From the NCBI GenBank assembly GCA_019694165.1, contig JAIBCL010000002.1, positions 310,001 to 374,000 on the forward strand: DNA of 64,000 nucleotides, in the 5' to 3' direction. This document shows positions 53,631-63,351 of this stretch, piece after piece. The notes under the pieces were generated by a model. That model did no database searches, was not told where the DNA came from, and was given only the letters and a program-made list of their open reading frames with translations. Each line of letters begins with the position of its first letter. Within the stretch, counting starts at the first letter, position 1. The position numbers and the translations under genes were made by a program. The stretch is from Verrucomicrobiaceae bacterium. Lineage in GTDB: Bacteria > Verrucomicrobiota > Verrucomicrobiia > Verrucomicrobiales > Verrucomicrobiaceae.

Positions 53631-55208
53631 TCATTCGGCTGACGCAGTCCTCGCTCGTTCGAGCCGACGGTCTCCCAGATCGAGACGGAACATCATCTGG
53701 TTCCCGTCGTACCGTGGTGTCGCACCGACACCAGCGGCAGGAGCAAGCAATGCTTCGAAATAGATCAATCGCCCGCCATCCTGATCGAAAAACTCATGAT
53801 GACAGGCTTGCTCAAGGGCGTGCGACGAATCATCCGCGATGCGCACCGCGTGCTTCCATGGTCCCCGGGCATGGAGAGATTCCGCATACCACAGCGCCGA
53901 GGGTGCCACGGCTTCGCCGGCAGTCCCGCTGGCTATCATGACCCACCTTTTGCGCCAGGCATTCCATCTCACCGTGCCTCCGTTCACCAATACCGACCTG
54001 CCATCGGCGACATCCGTCACCCGTAGAAGGCTGCGCGCTTTCGTCCCGCCTTTTTCGGCCAATGACGCAGCTTCAGCGTTCTGGGTGAGAGGAGGTTCAC
54101 CCCCGCAGCGCCAGACCGGTGCTCCCGTTTCCTTGTCAGCGACGAGCGACTCATACTTCGAAGGATTCAAAACGTCCTCATAACTGGCAGGCACGCGCGT
54201 CACGAGAAAGGGATCGCCAAAATAGAAATGCTCGACCCCTTCTTCCTTCACACGCACGGCGTGTCCGTGCGGACACTGCCAGGCAAACTCCTCTCCAAGC
54301 TGCATCACGGGTTCAAAAACGCGCCCGGTGGTGTTGAACTCGGCGATTCCGTGCTCCGCCATGCGTCCGGCTGGATCCTCCCGCGTGTAGTGCGCAAGCA
54401 AATGCTCGGCGCCATCACGGTCCCGGGCCGTCAACAGGCCGTCCAGACGAACGGCTCCCGCCTCGGTCATGTGCAAGAGCGCCCCTGCCGGGCCATTGGC
54501 CGGCGCTCCCACGTAGTCGAAGTGCACGCCCAGCACGGGGTCGAGTCCGCCTTTCGCCGGCAGATCGGAAAACGCGCCCACGGCGTGAGGGACAGCGCGC
54601 GGCGTGGCCAGTCCTGTGGCCTCACGCCATGTCCACAAGACCCTATCGTGAAAAACCGCCGCCTGCACCGCTCCGTGACGCACGATGTCGCCATTCAGAT
54701 TCGGTCTCGGCAAGGGAACCTCCACCCCAAGCCTGGAGGCATCGCGATAGATGCCCGCACCGGTCGTCCGGTACATCCATTCCGCGATGCTCGCGCGCAT
54801 CACCTTGATCTCGGCCGTTCCACCCCGTCTTGTATCGAGCACGGAACCCGGCAGTCCGAGCGCATTGCCGGGCACCGCGTAACCCGGAGCAGCGACTTTG
54901 AAGAACAAGCGCTTGCCCACCACTCCAGGTTCATCGAAGGCCACCCAGCCCGCGCTGTCCGTGATGAAACGGGTGCCATCCGTGGTCTCCAGCGTCACGA
55001 GCGGAACGCCTCTTCCCGACGCCTCATCGACGATGTGAATGCCGAACGGTCCGGCTGCATCCGCCGCAAACAAAACTGGTGCTGCCGCCGCGAGCAGACA
55101 TCCGATCAGCGCACCCCTTGAGGACGAAGACAATCCGATGTCACAGCACTCTTCCCTGCCTGCACGCAGCCGCTTTGCCTTCTGCTTTGCTCGCGAGTTC
55201 TCTTGCAT
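53631..55208 (-). CDS. secreted protein with Ig-like N-domain, possible propeller
   Basis: 525 residues from ATG 55208, chosen because further upstream the frame runs antisense through the response regulator gene. After a charged start comes a hydrophobic helix (GALIGCLLAAAAPVLFAADA). An Ig-like/carboxypeptidase-regulatory-like segment follows (IHIVDEASGRGVPLVTLETT, AGWVAFDEPGVVGKRLFFKV). The main part has repeated Trp/Tyr-rich blades, with GGTVRWNAWRKRWVMIASG and ALWYAESLHARGPWKHAVRI, resembling five-bladed glycoside hydrolase-like propellers. No catalytic residues are assigned. It is divergent from the regulator gene, 85 bp apart. Confidence 0.7.
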   Translation of the reverse strand: MQENSRAKQKAKRLRAGREECCDIGLSSSSRGALIGCLLAAAAPVLFAADAAGPFGIHIVDEASGRGVPLVTLETTDGTRFITDSAGWVAFDEPGVVGKRLFFKVAAPGYAVPGNALGLPGSVLDTRRGGTAEIKVMRASIAEWMYRTTGAGIYRDASRLGVEVPLPRPNLNGDIVRHGAVQAAVFHDRVLWTWREATGLATPRAVPHAVGAFSDLPAKGGLDPVLGVHFDYVGAPANGPAGALLHMTEAGAVRLDGLLTARDRDGAEHLLAHYTREDPAGRMAEHGIAEFNTTGRVFEPVMQLGEEFAWQCPHGHAVRVKEEGVEHFYFGDPFLVTRVPASYEDVLNPSKYESLVADKETGAPVWRCGGEPPLTQNAEAASLAEKGGTKARSLLRVTDVADGRSVLVNGGTVRWNAWRKRWVMIASGTAGEAVAPSALWYAESLHARGPWKHAVRIADDSSHALEQACHHEFFDQDGGRLIYFEALLAPAAGVGATPRYDGNQMMFRLDLGDRRLERARTASAE

Positions 55209-55293
55209 TCCGTCTGCCTGGTCTTCGTAGCATGACTTCGCACGGTGAGAAAACAAAAATTGCGCCCGCCGCAGACTGGACTTCCGTGGCCGC

Positions 55294-56673
55294 ATGAATG
55301 TCCTCATCATCGAAGACGAGCACGCGCTGGCGGCCGCCCTGGCCACCATCGTCAGACGGCTCGGCGCCGAACCCGCCGTGGCAGCCTCCGGAGCCGGCGG
55401 CATCGACAAATTTTCCCGACGTGCCTTCGATCTCATCGTCCTCGACATCGGCCTGCCGGACATGAGCGGCCTCGATGTGCTGCGCCGCATCCGGGCGCAG
55501 GCCAGCGGATCTCCGCCGGTGCTTGTCATCACCGCCCACGGCACGCTGGAGAATGCGCTCGAGGCGCGGCGGCTCGGTGCCAGCGATTACTTCCTCAAAC
55601 CGCTCGATCTCGCCGAGTTCCATCAGGCGCTGCGCTCGTTCCTCAAGACGCACGAAGGGGACAGCCCGGCAGCCCGGCAAAAAAAGCGTGATGGCACGCC
55701 ACAGACCACGGTCATGATCGGCGCGTCGCCCGGGATGCAGAGGGCCTTCGCCGACATCGCGCAGGCGTGCGGCACCGATGCCCCTGTCCTGATCACCGGA
55801 CCATCTGGCGCCGGCAAGTCTCTCGCGGCACGCGTGGTCCATGCCAACAGCGCCGCCACTGCCGGCGGCCCGTTTGTGGCGTTTCGTGTGGACGAGTGGT
55901 CCCCGGAGCAAATCCAGAACACGCTGCTGGGCGAGGCAGACACCCCGCCCGGACTGCTGCGGAAAGCCGTCGGCGGCACGCTGTTCATCGAGGACATCGC
56001 CTCTCTGCCACCACCCGCGCAAGGCGGCCTCGAGCGCGCTTTGAACGCCCCGTCACCATCACCTGGACTCCCGCGCATCCTTGCCGCCACTTCGCGTGAT
56101 CTCTTTGCCGAAGTGCGCGAAGGGCGCTTTCGCGAGGACCTCTATTACCGGCTGAAGATCGTCGAAATCGCCCTGCCTCCGCTTGCCGAGCGCACTGGCG
56201 ACATCCCGGCGCTCGCCGCATTTTTCCTCGGCCAATCCGCCGGCAGCGGACGGGAGATCGCCCTCGCCGAAGAGACGCTCGCCTGCCTCAAAGCCCACAG
56301 CTGGCCCGGCAACGTGCGTGAGCTGCGCAATGCCATGCAGCACGCAGCCGCCGTCTGCACCGGTCCGCTCGTGCTCCCGCGACATCTTCCGGGAAGCATC
56401 TCGCGCGCCACCGATGCTGACGCCGCCTCACGCAGCCACCTCGACCAGGCGTTGCAGCAGGCCCTCGCCCGCTGGCTCGACCAAAAGCTCACCGCACCCG
56501 ACGACGCGCTCCCCGCGTACGACGACCTCGCCGGCCAGATCGAGTCCATGATGCTCCGCGAATTGCTCCCGCGCTTCGATCACAAGCCCACGCGCCTCGC
56601 CGCGGCGCTGAACATGAACCGCGCCACCCTGCGCCGGAAGTGCCGCGACCTTGTTGACTCATCAGCAGGCTGA
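55294..56673 (+). CDS. NtrC-like response regulator lacking GAFTGA
   Basis: 459 residues. The receiver has Asp51 in VLDIGLPD and Lys102 in YFLKPL. The AAA+ domain has Walker A GPSGAGKS (169-176), Walker B GGTLFIEDI (227-235) and GRFREDLYYRL with arginine fingers. The C-terminal Fis-type helix-turn-helix (PTRLAAALNMNRATLRRKC) is intact. Where sigma-54 activators carry GAFTGA, this protein has LLGEADTPPGLL, so the sigma-54 contact loop is missing. It may act as a sigma-54-independent regulator or have altered contact. It precedes asnB by 130 bp. Confidence 0.9.
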   Translation: MNVLIIEDEHALAAALATIVRRLGAEPAVAASGAGGIDKFSRRAFDLIVLDIGLPDMSGLDVLRRIRAQASGSPPVLVITAHGTLENALEARRLGASDYFLKPLDLAEFHQALRSFLKTHEGDSPAARQKKRDGTPQTTVMIGASPGMQRAFADIAQACGTDAPVLITGPSGAGKSLAARVVHANSAATAGGPFVAFRVDEWSPEQIQNTLLGEADTPPGLLRKAVGGTLFIEDIASLPPPAQGGLERALNAPSPSPGLPRILAATSRDLFAEVREGRFREDLYYRLKIVEIALPPLAERTGDIPALAAFFLGQSAGSGREIALAEETLACLKAHSWPGNVRELRNAMQHAAAVCTGPLVLPRHLPGSISRATDADAASRSHLDQALQQALARWLDQKLTAPDDALPAYDDLAGQIESMMLRELLPRFDHKPTRLAAALNMNRATLRRKCRDLVDSSAG

Positions 56674-56802
56674 CGCGGCCCATGTGGATGAAGATCGAGA
56701 CGCCCGCTCGTGCCGCCAGTCCCATCTTGACATCCCCGCCCCACGACGAAGACTGGCGGCCCTTTCCGGGGGACCAGTGCGCCCCCTGCCCTTTCCCCTC
56801 AC

Positions 56803-59049
56803 ATGTGCGGCATCGCAGGACTTTGGAATAAAACGAAGACGATCTCGGCATCGGCCCTCGCACCTGCGCTCACGCGGATGCGGCATCGCGGTCCGGACGA
56901 CGAAGGCTTTCTGGTCATCGATACGCTTTCCGGCAAGGCCACGCCGCTGGCCGGAGACGACACGCCGGCTGAACTGCAATTGCCATCGTGGCGTGAATCC
57001 GACGGGATCGCGGGCCACATCGTGCTCGGCCACCGGCGCCTCTCGATCATTGATCTCTCCCCGCGTGGTCACCAGCCGATGCGCTCGGCCGATGGCAGAT
57101 GCTGGATCGTCTTCAATGGCGAGATCTACAACTACATCGAACTGCGCGAGGAACTGAAGGCTGCCGGGCACGAATTTCACTCCGGCTCCGACACGGAGGT
57201 GATCCTTCACGCCTGGCAGCAGTGGGGAGAGGATGCCCTGCATCGTTTCAATGGCGACTGGGCGTTTTGCATCGCGGATCTTTCGACGCCCGAAACGTCG
57301 CTCTTCCTCGCGCGCGACCGCTACGGCATCAAGCCGCTGTTCTTCGCCGACACCGCGGATGCATTCTGGTTCGCCTCGGAGGCAAAGGCACTCATCGGCA
57401 CCGCGGTGCCATTCCAGCCGCGCGAGCACGCGGTGCTGCGCTTCCTTCAATCGGGAGAACTGCCCGCGGGGCACGGCCCGGATACGTTTTTCGAAGGCAT
57501 CCGCCAGCTTGCGCCTGGAGAATCCATGCGCGTCTCCTCGAGCGGTGTCCGGACGGCGCGCTGGTATGACCTGAGGACGGCTGCCGAGCGCAGCGAGACG
57601 CCTGACGAAGCCTCTGCGCTGCGAGAAATGGCGGCGCAGGTGGACGGCGCCGTGCGGCTGCGTCTCCGTGCGGACGTGCCGGTCGGGAGCTGCCTCAGCG
57701 GCGGAGTGGACTCATCCTCGATCGTCGGCACCATGCGCGGGCAGTTCGACGCGGCGGGATCGGGCGAGCTGCACACCTTCAGCGCGATTTACCGGGAGCG
57801 AGGCGCCTTCAACGAAGAGGATTGGATCAAGCTCGTCGTCGCCCACAGCAAAGCGCGGCCTCACTACACCTTTCCTGACGAGGAACCGCTCGATGAAATG
57901 TTTGAGAAAATGGTCTGGCATCAGGACGAGCCCTTCCAGACCGCCAGCATCTTCGCGCAGTGGTGCGTGATGAAGGAGGCGCGGGCCAACGGAGTGATCG
58001 TGCTGCTCGACGGACAGGCGGCCGACGAATTGCTCGGCGGCTACCAGCCCGGCACATATCAGGAGCACTTCCTCGAAAAACTCGGGACCGGAAGGTGGCT
58101 CGCATTTCTCCGCGACTGGATCGACCGCAAGCATGCCACCGGCCTCTCGTGGACGACTCTGCTGCGCGAGCTGCGGCAGATTCTCGTGCTGGGCACCACC
58201 GGAGTGCTCTGGGCGCAGCCCGACCTCATCCATCCGCGCCAGCGCCTGCGCAGCCTCGCCTTCCGCAATGATGCGGCGGAACAGCTCTGGCCGAAATCGC
58301 AGACTGACGAGGCCGAACTGCGAGCGAAGCTGGCGGAGGATCAGGACAAGCTGGCAAAGTGGTCGGACAAGTTCCGCAAGAAACCGGACGACGCGGATCT
58401 CAAGGAACGCATCGCCAGGAAGAAGGCACAGATCAGCGCCACGCGCCGGAAGCTCGCCACCCTGAATCCCGCCAGCCTGCGCGCGCGACTGCTTCATTTT
58501 CGCGAGTGCCTGCGCGTGGCGTGGAACCGCCTGCACGGCAGCCCGCATCATGATTTGCGCGACCTGCTTCTGGCGCAGGCCACCACCACAAGCCTGGCCC
58601 ACCTGCTGCGGTTCGAGGACCGGAACTCCATGGCGTTCTCCGTCGAGGCTAGAGTTCCCTTCACCGACTTCCAACTCGTCGAGTGGGCCTTCAAGCGCGC
58701 GAATGACTTCAAGATCCATCGCGGCTGGACCAAGTGGTTGTTGCGCACTGCAATGAAAGGCCGCGCACCCGAGGCTATCCTCTGGCGTCGCGACAAGACC
58801 GGCTTTGAAACGCCGGACGTGACCATGACGCGCCGCCTCATCGCTCAATGCGGACGCCATCCCGAGGACTCGCCCTTCCTGCAGCACTATCTCGACCCCG
58901 ACCTCATGCGCGCGGTCGTCGCACGCGTGAAGGACGGCACAGGCGACCGCGCCGACGGACGCCTCGTGTGGCGCTGGCTTGTGCTTGACGCGTGGCACCG
59001 CTTGTTCGAGAACGCCGGGCGCGGCACCACCGTCACGCCACCCTCCTGA
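56803..59049 (+). CDS. asnB: glutamine-hydrolysing asparagine synthetase
   Basis: 748 residues, longer than the usual 550-650. The N-terminal glutaminase has Cys2 (MCGIAGLWN), GHRRLSIIDLSPRGHQPM and FNGEIYNY. The synthetase domain has the ATP pyrophosphatase loop SGGVDSS at 299-305 and DGQAADELLGGY. An inserted charged helical stretch (about 500-550, AEDQDKLAKWSDKF) explains part of the length. AsnB-type proteins in polysaccharide or exosortase clusters often amidate sugars or proteins. The 1-bp gap to a glycosyltransferase gene suggests such a role here; plain asparagine synthesis is the alternative. Confidence 0.93.
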   Translation: MCGIAGLWNKTKTISASALAPALTRMRHRGPDDEGFLVIDTLSGKATPLAGDDTPAELQLPSWRESDGIAGHIVLGHRRLSIIDLSPRGHQPMRSADGRCWIVFNGEIYNYIELREELKAAGHEFHSGSDTEVILHAWQQWGEDALHRFNGDWAFCIADLSTPETSLFLARDRYGIKPLFFADTADAFWFASEAKALIGTAVPFQPREHAVLRFLQSGELPAGHGPDTFFEGIRQLAPGESMRVSSSGVRTARWYDLRTAAERSETPDEASALREMAAQVDGAVRLRLRADVPVGSCLSGGVDSSSIVGTMRGQFDAAGSGELHTFSAIYRERGAFNEEDWIKLVVAHSKARPHYTFPDEEPLDEMFEKMVWHQDEPFQTASIFAQWCVMKEARANGVIVLLDGQAADELLGGYQPGTYQEHFLEKLGTGRWLAFLRDWIDRKHATGLSWTTLLRELRQILVLGTTGVLWAQPDLIHPRQRLRSLAFRNDAAEQLWPKSQTDEAELRAKLAEDQDKLAKWSDKFRKKPDDADLKERIARKKAQISATRRKLATLNPASLRARLLHFRECLRVAWNRLHGSPHHDLRDLLLAQATTTSLAHLLRFEDRNSMAFSVEARVPFTDFQLVEWAFKRANDFKIHRGWTKWLLRTAMKGRAPEAILWRRDKTGFETPDVTMTRRLIAQCGRHPEDSPFLQHYLDPDLMRAVVARVKDGTGDRADGRLVWRWLVLDAWHRLFENAGRGTTVTPPS

Positions 59050-59050
59050 A

Positions 59051-60268
59051 ATGAGCGAACAGCCCGATCTCGAACACATCCTCATCCTCGCCTTTTCCCC
59101 TGTCGAGCGGGACGCACGCGTGCTGAGGCAGGCGAAGTACCTGGGCCAGAAGTTCCGCGTCACGCTCGCCGGTTTTGGCTCCGATCCCTTCCGCCACGCG
59201 CCGCTGCCGAATGTGAAGTGGTTCGAGATCGACACCCACGGCTCGGTGCTGAAGCACTACAAGAAGGTCCAGCTCGTGGCGGCGAATCTGTGCCGAATCT
59301 CGCCATTGTTTCTGAAACTCTATTACAACCAGATACCCTACTGGCGCCACGGCTGGCATCTGGCGCAGGCGGCGCGGTATCGCGTCATCTATTGCAATGA
59401 TGCCGACACGCTGCCCATCGGCATCGCCGCCGCACGCGCGAGCCGCTCCGCGAAGATCATCCTCGACCTGCACGAGTACGCCACCCGCGAGATGGCCGGC
59501 GGCTTCCACTGGACATGGGAGCGCAAGCCCGTGGTCACGCGCATCCTCAAGAGTTTCGCACGGCACGCGCACGGCACCGTGACGGTGGCGGACAGCTTCG
59601 CCCCCCTCATGAAAAAGGAGTTCAAGATGCGCACGCCCCTCGTCGTGCACAACGCCCCGGAACTCACGTCCCTGCCCTCGCGCGCACCACGCACGGACGA
59701 CCGCATCCACCTCATCCATCACGGCGGCGCGGCTCGCTCGCGCCAGCTCGAGCGCATGATTCACGCCGTGGCAAAGGCGGACAAGCGATTCGTCCTCCAC
59801 TTCATGCTCACCGGCGGACCCGACTACATCGAGGATCTCAAAAAGATCGCATCGGCCGCCTGCCCCGACCGCGTGACCTTCGAGCAGCCCGTGAAGCCTG
59901 GCGAGATCGTCGCGGCCATCTCCGGCTTCGACCTCGGCATTTACATCCTGCCGCCGCTCTCCTTCAACGATCTGCACGCCATGCCGAACAAGTTCTTCGA
60001 TTTCATCGGCGCAGGGCTGCCCGTGGCTGTCGCTCCATCGGTGAACATGGCCTCCATCACGAAGGAAAACGGCATCGGCTGGGTGGCCGCCGATTTCGAA
60101 CCGGAGACTTTTGCAAAGCTGCTCGACACCATCACCCTCGATCAGCTCGAAGCCCGACGCGCGGCGAGCCTGAAACTGCGCGAGACGGTGAACGCCCGCA
60201 CCGAGATGACCCGGCTCGTCGAACTCGTCGAGCGCGTGGCCGCGCGGAAACCGAAAAAGGCGTCGTAG
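59051..60268 (+). CDS. GT4-like glycosyltransferase
   Basis: 405 residues from ATG 59051, 1 bp after the asnB stop. GT-B fold: N-terminal ILILAFSPVERDARVLRQAK, an inner helix with DLHEYATREM, then the second domain with IHLIHHGGAARSRQLERMI, FDLGIYILPPLSFNDLHAMP (donor-binding E/D-x-like region) and a glycine-rich IGAGLPVAVAP. It is a cytosolic enzyme making a surface glycan. The tight coupling to asnB suggests one pathway. Donor and acceptor are unknown. Confidence 0.87.
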   Translation: MSEQPDLEHILILAFSPVERDARVLRQAKYLGQKFRVTLAGFGSDPFRHAPLPNVKWFEIDTHGSVLKHYKKVQLVAANLCRISPLFLKLYYNQIPYWRHGWHLAQAARYRVIYCNDADTLPIGIAAARASRSAKIILDLHEYATREMAGGFHWTWERKPVVTRILKSFARHAHGTVTVADSFAPLMKKEFKMRTPLVVHNAPELTSLPSRAPRTDDRIHLIHHGGAARSRQLERMIHAVAKADKRFVLHFMLTGGPDYIEDLKKIASAACPDRVTFEQPVKPGEIVAAISGFDLGIYILPPLSFNDLHAMPNKFFDFIGAGLPVAVAPSVNMASITKENGIGWVAADFEPETFAKLLDTITLDQLEARRAASLKLRETVNARTEMTRLVELVERVAARKPKKAS

Positions 60269-60276
60269 CGCGCACC

Positions 60277-63200
60277 TCACGGCAGCGTAACCCGCAGCCG
60301 CATGAATCGCTGCGATCCACCGGTCATCGCCGTGTTGTCCCGCACGACGGCAAAACCAGCGGGACTGCCGCCTGGGGTGACATCATTCGTAGCCGCCGTG
60401 TTGAGCGTGTTGCCGCCGGGGCCGTAAGTGGAGCCGGCGGTCCACGTAGCGAGATCACTGGAGACTTCGACGGTGTAGGTCACTTCGAAGCGTGAGCGCG
60501 TGAAGCTGAGTTCGAGGTGCGATCCAGTCAAACTGCACACGGGCGATACGGCGGAGGTTCCGCTCGCCGGGTTGCCACCGAGCGCGTACTCCATCGCGGT
60601 CTTGATGCCGTCGCCATCGGGATCACCGAGCGGATTGCCGGCGGGCGTGTTCGCATTCGCGCCGAAGTTGGAGAACAGCCATGCGTTGAACGCGGTCTCG
60701 TCGATCGTCAGCGTGTTCGTCACCGTCGCGCCGAGCGATCCGTTCACGGGCGCACTGAGATTCACTGTGAGCGTCTTGCTCGCACCGATGACTGCGGGAT
60801 TCAGCAGCGTGATCGTGATGTTCTTGTCCGCCGTATCGCCGTCGACCCAGTTCAGCGTGCCGCTGGCGGCCGCGTAGTCGGTGCCGGCGCTGGCGGAGCC
60901 GTTTGCCGTTGCGAAGTTCACGCTCACGGGGCCGACGCTGCCGCCCGTGCGCTTCACCGGCAGCGTGACGGAGCCGGCGTTTTTCAGCGCGCCTGACGTG
61001 GAGTTCGCATGTTGCATGGAGCCGGGAGGGTTGTTGCTTTTCCAGTATTGAAGCAGTGTCACGAGCGCGTCTGGCTTGTTGGTCGGCACGCCGGGATTGC
61101 CCGCCTGATCCAGCGTGTTCACGCCGTGACAGACGGCGCATGTGCGCACCTCGCCCGGTGCGAAGCTCACCCAGTAGCGCTCCTTCACCTGGCTCTTCGT
61201 GCCCGCGCCGTCGAGCATCTGCCATGTGAGTGCGCGCCCGGCGGGCAGCACCGCAGCCCAGGAGCCGTCGTCCCCGATTTTCACCGAACCGCTCGGCGCA
61301 CCTGGCACGGCGGGCATCTCGTTGAGGTTGCTGTGCAGCGCGGCGGGCATCAGGCGGCGACCGGGCACGGGGAGTGCGTTCACGTTTTGTCCGTTGAGCG
61401 TGTAGCCGCGCAAGGCGTCCGCCTGCAAAAGCTGTACCCAGCCGATGTCGTAGATTTTTCCGCCAGCCCCGAGCGTCTGCGTGTTCGACCACGCGACCTT
61501 GAGGTTGTAGGGCTGCTGCTTGTCGGCGGCGTCGCGATGCGTCGAGTTGCGGTTCACCACGACCGCGAGATCGCGCTGCTTGAGGTAATTTTGAAATGTC
61601 GGGATGTCCACGCCCACGTCGGTGAAGACCTGCTGCTCCACGCCTGCAACCGGGCTGCCGAGCTGTGCGGGCTTTGTGACGGTGCGGTCGATCACCTCGA
61701 CAGGATCAAGCTCCCAGAGCGTCGGACTCGGATAGCCAGCAGTGGTGGTGTAGCTGATGAGCTGGCCGTTCGCGTAATAGCTCAGGCTCACGGGCTGCGG
61801 CGTGGTGGGATCGAGACCGGGCGTGAGATCCGGCACATACGTCGCGCCGGGCAACGCGCTCGACGGCACGAGCATCCGCAGCCGGAAGTTGTAGCGCGAG
61901 CGCGGATGCTGCGGATCGGGGCCGACGTTGCTGTCGAAGATGGTCGCCGTCGTATGAACGGCCAGGAGCGAGCCGTCGCTCAGCGGCACGGGATTGCGAT
62001 AAATGTCCACGGGCGCGCCCAGTTCCGACTGGCCGAGTCCGGGATTCGGCACACCCGCGATGGGCGTGACCAGCGTAACGGCCATCGTATCGGGATTCAC
62101 GCCCATGCCTCCGTTGTAGCGCACCAGGGTGCCCGCCGCGTGCGTGCCGAACTCCGTCGCGCTGGCGGCGTAGTAGGTGCCCGGAGCAGCGGGCGACTCG
62201 GCGACTTGGAGAAAATTGATCGTGCGCGTGCCGCCATAGTTCACGGTGATCAGATTCGGATCGTCGGTGAAGCTGTTCCGGACTTGCGGACTGAATTCAT
62301 GGCGGCCCACATGGTTCTGCACCTCGTGCCCCGAGCCATCCTCGCGGCATTCCCACGGGAAAAACTGGTTGAACGAGTTGCCGTTCAGGTTGGTGCCGGT
62401 GAGCGCGACCTTGTCGAAGTTCCTCGGCTCGGGATGGAAGTTGTAGGTCGCATAGTTTGCTGGCGTGCCGAGGGTGAAACTCGACGAAGCCTCGCTGGAG
62501 AAAGTGCCGTGGCCGTTGAAAGTCTGCGTCCAGCTCTCGCCGAGGCCCGTGTTTGCCGCACGGTCGTAGGTGGCAAACGTGTCGCGGGAAAGATGATCCC
62601 ATTGCACGAAGATCACCCGCCCCGCGCTGTCGATGAAGGGCGAGAACGCGCCGCTCGGCGCGTGGACGATTTGCTTCAATTCATTGCTGTTCGCGCGGTC
62701 GAGCCGCCACAGCCCCGAATTGCACGGCAGCGAGAGATATTCATCGAGCTGCGGATAGTGACTCGCATTCAGGCCATGGGGCGCGTCTGAGACGAAGATG
62801 ATCCGGTCCTGCGTGTCGTAGCAGGGATACAGGTTGTTGTAGTTCGACGGCTGGCCTTGCACGAGCGTCATCACCGGCGTCTGGCCCGGCGCAAAGTTCG
62901 TCACCTCGTAGAGCTGCCAGTGGAAGACCGTAGTGTCGCTCGCGAAGACTGGAGCGCCGACGACCATGGAGAACACCGCCTTCGTGCCGCTCCAGTGCAC
63001 CGATGGATGCGAGACGGCGATGCTGTTCGCGCCTTGAAATCCGAAAGCGTTGAAATTGCCGTCCACCTGCCCGCCGTAGCCTGCCAGATACGTGAGATTC
63101 CGTTTCGTGCCATCAGCGTAGCGAATCCACAACGCACCGCCGCGTCCCGCGCTCTTGGTGTCGGCCAGAGGACTCTGCATCGCGCTCACCGTGCTCATCT

Positions 63201-63351
63201 TGATGTTCGCGATGCTGTGATCCGTGTTGCTGAACACCTCGTCGGGCAGCGGCATTTGCGTGACGTAAAGCACGGTCTTGTTCAGCGCACCGGCCATCAG
63301 GGTGGCGGGACATGCACTCACCAGAGCAAGGAACGCAGCGATGCTTTTCAT
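60277..63351 (-). CDS. large secreted protein with haem site and Calx-beta domain
   Basis: 1024 residues with signal peptide MKSIAAFLALVSACPATLMA. Residues about 20-720 resemble the HZS-alpha middle-domain family of secreted beta-propellers (LNKTVLYVTQMPLPDE, YPCYDTQDRIIFVSDAPHG). A c-type haem site CAVCHG stands near 735. A Calx-beta domain follows (GSVTLPVKRTGGSVGPVSVN, GTDYAAASGTLNWVDGD), then a thrombospondin-type calcium motif DPDGDGIKTAMEYALGGNP and a terminal beta domain typical of verrucomicrobial exported proteins. It is probably a periplasmic or outer-surface redox protein. Hydrazine chemistry is not implied. Confidence 0.82.
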   Translation of the reverse strand: MKSIAAFLALVSACPATLMAGALNKTVLYVTQMPLPDEVFSNTDHSIANIKMSTVSAMQSPLADTKSAGRGGALWIRYADGTKRNLTYLAGYGGQVDGNFNAFGFQGANSIAVSHPSVHWSGTKAVFSMVVGAPVFASDTTVFHWQLYEVTNFAPGQTPVMTLVQGQPSNYNNLYPCYDTQDRIIFVSDAPHGLNASHYPQLDEYLSLPCNSGLWRLDRANSNELKQIVHAPSGAFSPFIDSAGRVIFVQWDHLSRDTFATYDRAANTGLGESWTQTFNGHGTFSSEASSSFTLGTPANYATYNFHPEPRNFDKVALTGTNLNGNSFNQFFPWECREDGSGHEVQNHVGRHEFSPQVRNSFTDDPNLITVNYGGTRTINFLQVAESPAAPGTYYAASATEFGTHAAGTLVRYNGGMGVNPDTMAVTLVTPIAGVPNPGLGQSELGAPVDIYRNPVPLSDGSLLAVHTTATIFDSNVGPDPQHPRSRYNFRLRMLVPSSALPGATYVPDLTPGLDPTTPQPVSLSYYANGQLISYTTTAGYPSPTLWELDPVEVIDRTVTKPAQLGSPVAGVEQQVFTDVGVDIPTFQNYLKQRDLAVVVNRNSTHRDAADKQQPYNLKVAWSNTQTLGAGGKIYDIGWVQLLQADALRGYTLNGQNVNALPVPGRRLMPAALHSNLNEMPAVPGAPSGSVKIGDDGSWAAVLPAGRALTWQMLDGAGTKSQVKERYWVSFAPGEVRTCAVCHGVNTLDQAGNPGVPTNKPDALVTLLQYWKSNNPPGSMQHANSTSGALKNAGSVTLPVKRTGGSVGPVSVNFATANGSASAGTDYAAASGTLNWVDGDTADKNITITLLNPAVIGASKTLTVNLSAPVNGSLGATVTNTLTIDETAFNAWLFSNFGANANTPAGNPLGDPDGDGIKTAMEYALGGNPASGTSAVSPVCSLTGSHLELSFTRSRFEVTYTVEVSSDLATWTAGSTYGPGGNTLNTAATNDVTPGGSPAGFAVVRDNTAMTGGSQRFMRLRVTLP

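Noticed and set aside
53631-55544. Longer N-terminus (from 55544) for the secreted propeller-like protein
   Set aside because: The first 112 codons run antisense through the response regulator. The start at 55208 gives a signal peptide.
61009-62790. Open frame of 593 codons on the plus strand
   Set aside because: It is antisense to the large haem/Calx-beta protein and shows no domain.
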